Assembly (NCBI GenBank): GCA_027076405.1
Contig: JALTJN010000167.1
Location: forward strand, 1-6,421
Direction: 5' to 3'
Length of the DNA: 6,421 nt
From: Chromatiales bacterium
Lineage (GTDB): Bacteria; Pseudomonadota; Gammaproteobacteria; UBA6429
The translations under genes and the position numbers were made by a program. Each line of letters starts with the position of its first letter. The first letter of the stretch is position 1. Under the pieces are notes generated by a model. It was not told the origin of the DNA. It saw only the letters and a program-made list of their open reading frames with translations, and made no database searches. Positions 6,362-6,421 of this stretch are shown here, one piece after another.

Positions 6362-6421
6362 TGTAAACTTTCTGTTTTGCGCTTAAAATAATTTTACCAA
6401 CTTCAACGAATACTATCTTAG

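Noticed and set aside
6351..6419. Minus-strand frame open from the right edge to a TAA at 6351-6353 (KIVFVEVGKIILSAKQKVYIIE), possibly the 3' end of a convergent gene
   Set aside because: Only 22 codons are visible and such a length is common by chance. The alternating hydrophobic pattern is suggestive, but I cannot support a gene without sequence beyond the edge.
6362..6421. Search for a transcription terminator after the HNH gene
   Set aside because: No GC-rich hairpin with a T-run is present. The only symmetry is the short AT palindrome AAAATAATTTT, which would not form a stable stem.
1..6421. CRISPR array, tRNA, rRNA or transposase
   Set aside because: No regularly spaced direct repeats, cloverleaf-like sequence, rRNA core motifs or transposase-like proteins were seen on either strand.

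Overview
The window holds three consecutive genes on the + strand, packed like an operon with gaps of 5 and 7 bases: (1) a large SIR2-like (NAD-hydrolase type) protein whose 5' end is missing, (2) an SF1/UvrD-type helicase with an N-terminal RelE/ParE-like domain, and (3) a protein with a C-terminal McrA-type HNH nuclease domain. All three families are typical of prokaryotic defence islands. No housekeeping gene, RNA gene, transposase or CRISPR array was seen.

Region by region. Bases 1-121 are AT-rich and do not encode the SIR2 N-terminus in any frame. They hold a hydrophobic open reading frame running in from the left edge, a 7-bp-arm palindrome, a perfect TATAAT and an AAGGAGG that has no start codon at a useful distance. 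SIR2 homology begins abruptly at about base 125 (residues YLHG) and runs unbroken to 3430, but the first conventional start codon in frame is TTG at 182. The catalytic histidine of the LHG motif and the whole NAD-binding N-terminus are therefore lost. The helicase gene (3436-5496) keeps all SF1 motifs. The HNH gene (5504-6361) keeps its two Cys pairs and catalytic His/Asn residues, and carries a 23-base palindromic insert (5996-6018) that adds an in-frame peptide between its two halves. Bases 6362-6421 hold no recognisable gene or strong terminator.

How the genes could work together (inference): the SIR2 protein would be an abortive-infection effector that depletes NAD when its long C-terminal region senses a phage signal. 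The helicase and HNH nuclease would act on invading DNA, and the RelE-like domain could be a regulator or an RNA-targeting second effector. In this copy the SIR2 effector looks disabled or recently rearranged, while the helicase and nuclease look intact.

Organism: a bacterium, probably Gram-negative and environmental. The in-ORF palindrome of CCTGCC/GGCAGG type recalls elements I associate with genomes of uncultured bacteria (Desulfobacterota, FCB-group or candidate phyla), but this is weak evidence and I would not assign a phylum. The SIR2 gene is clearly more AT-rich than most of the helicase gene, which suggests the cassette was assembled from parts of different origin.
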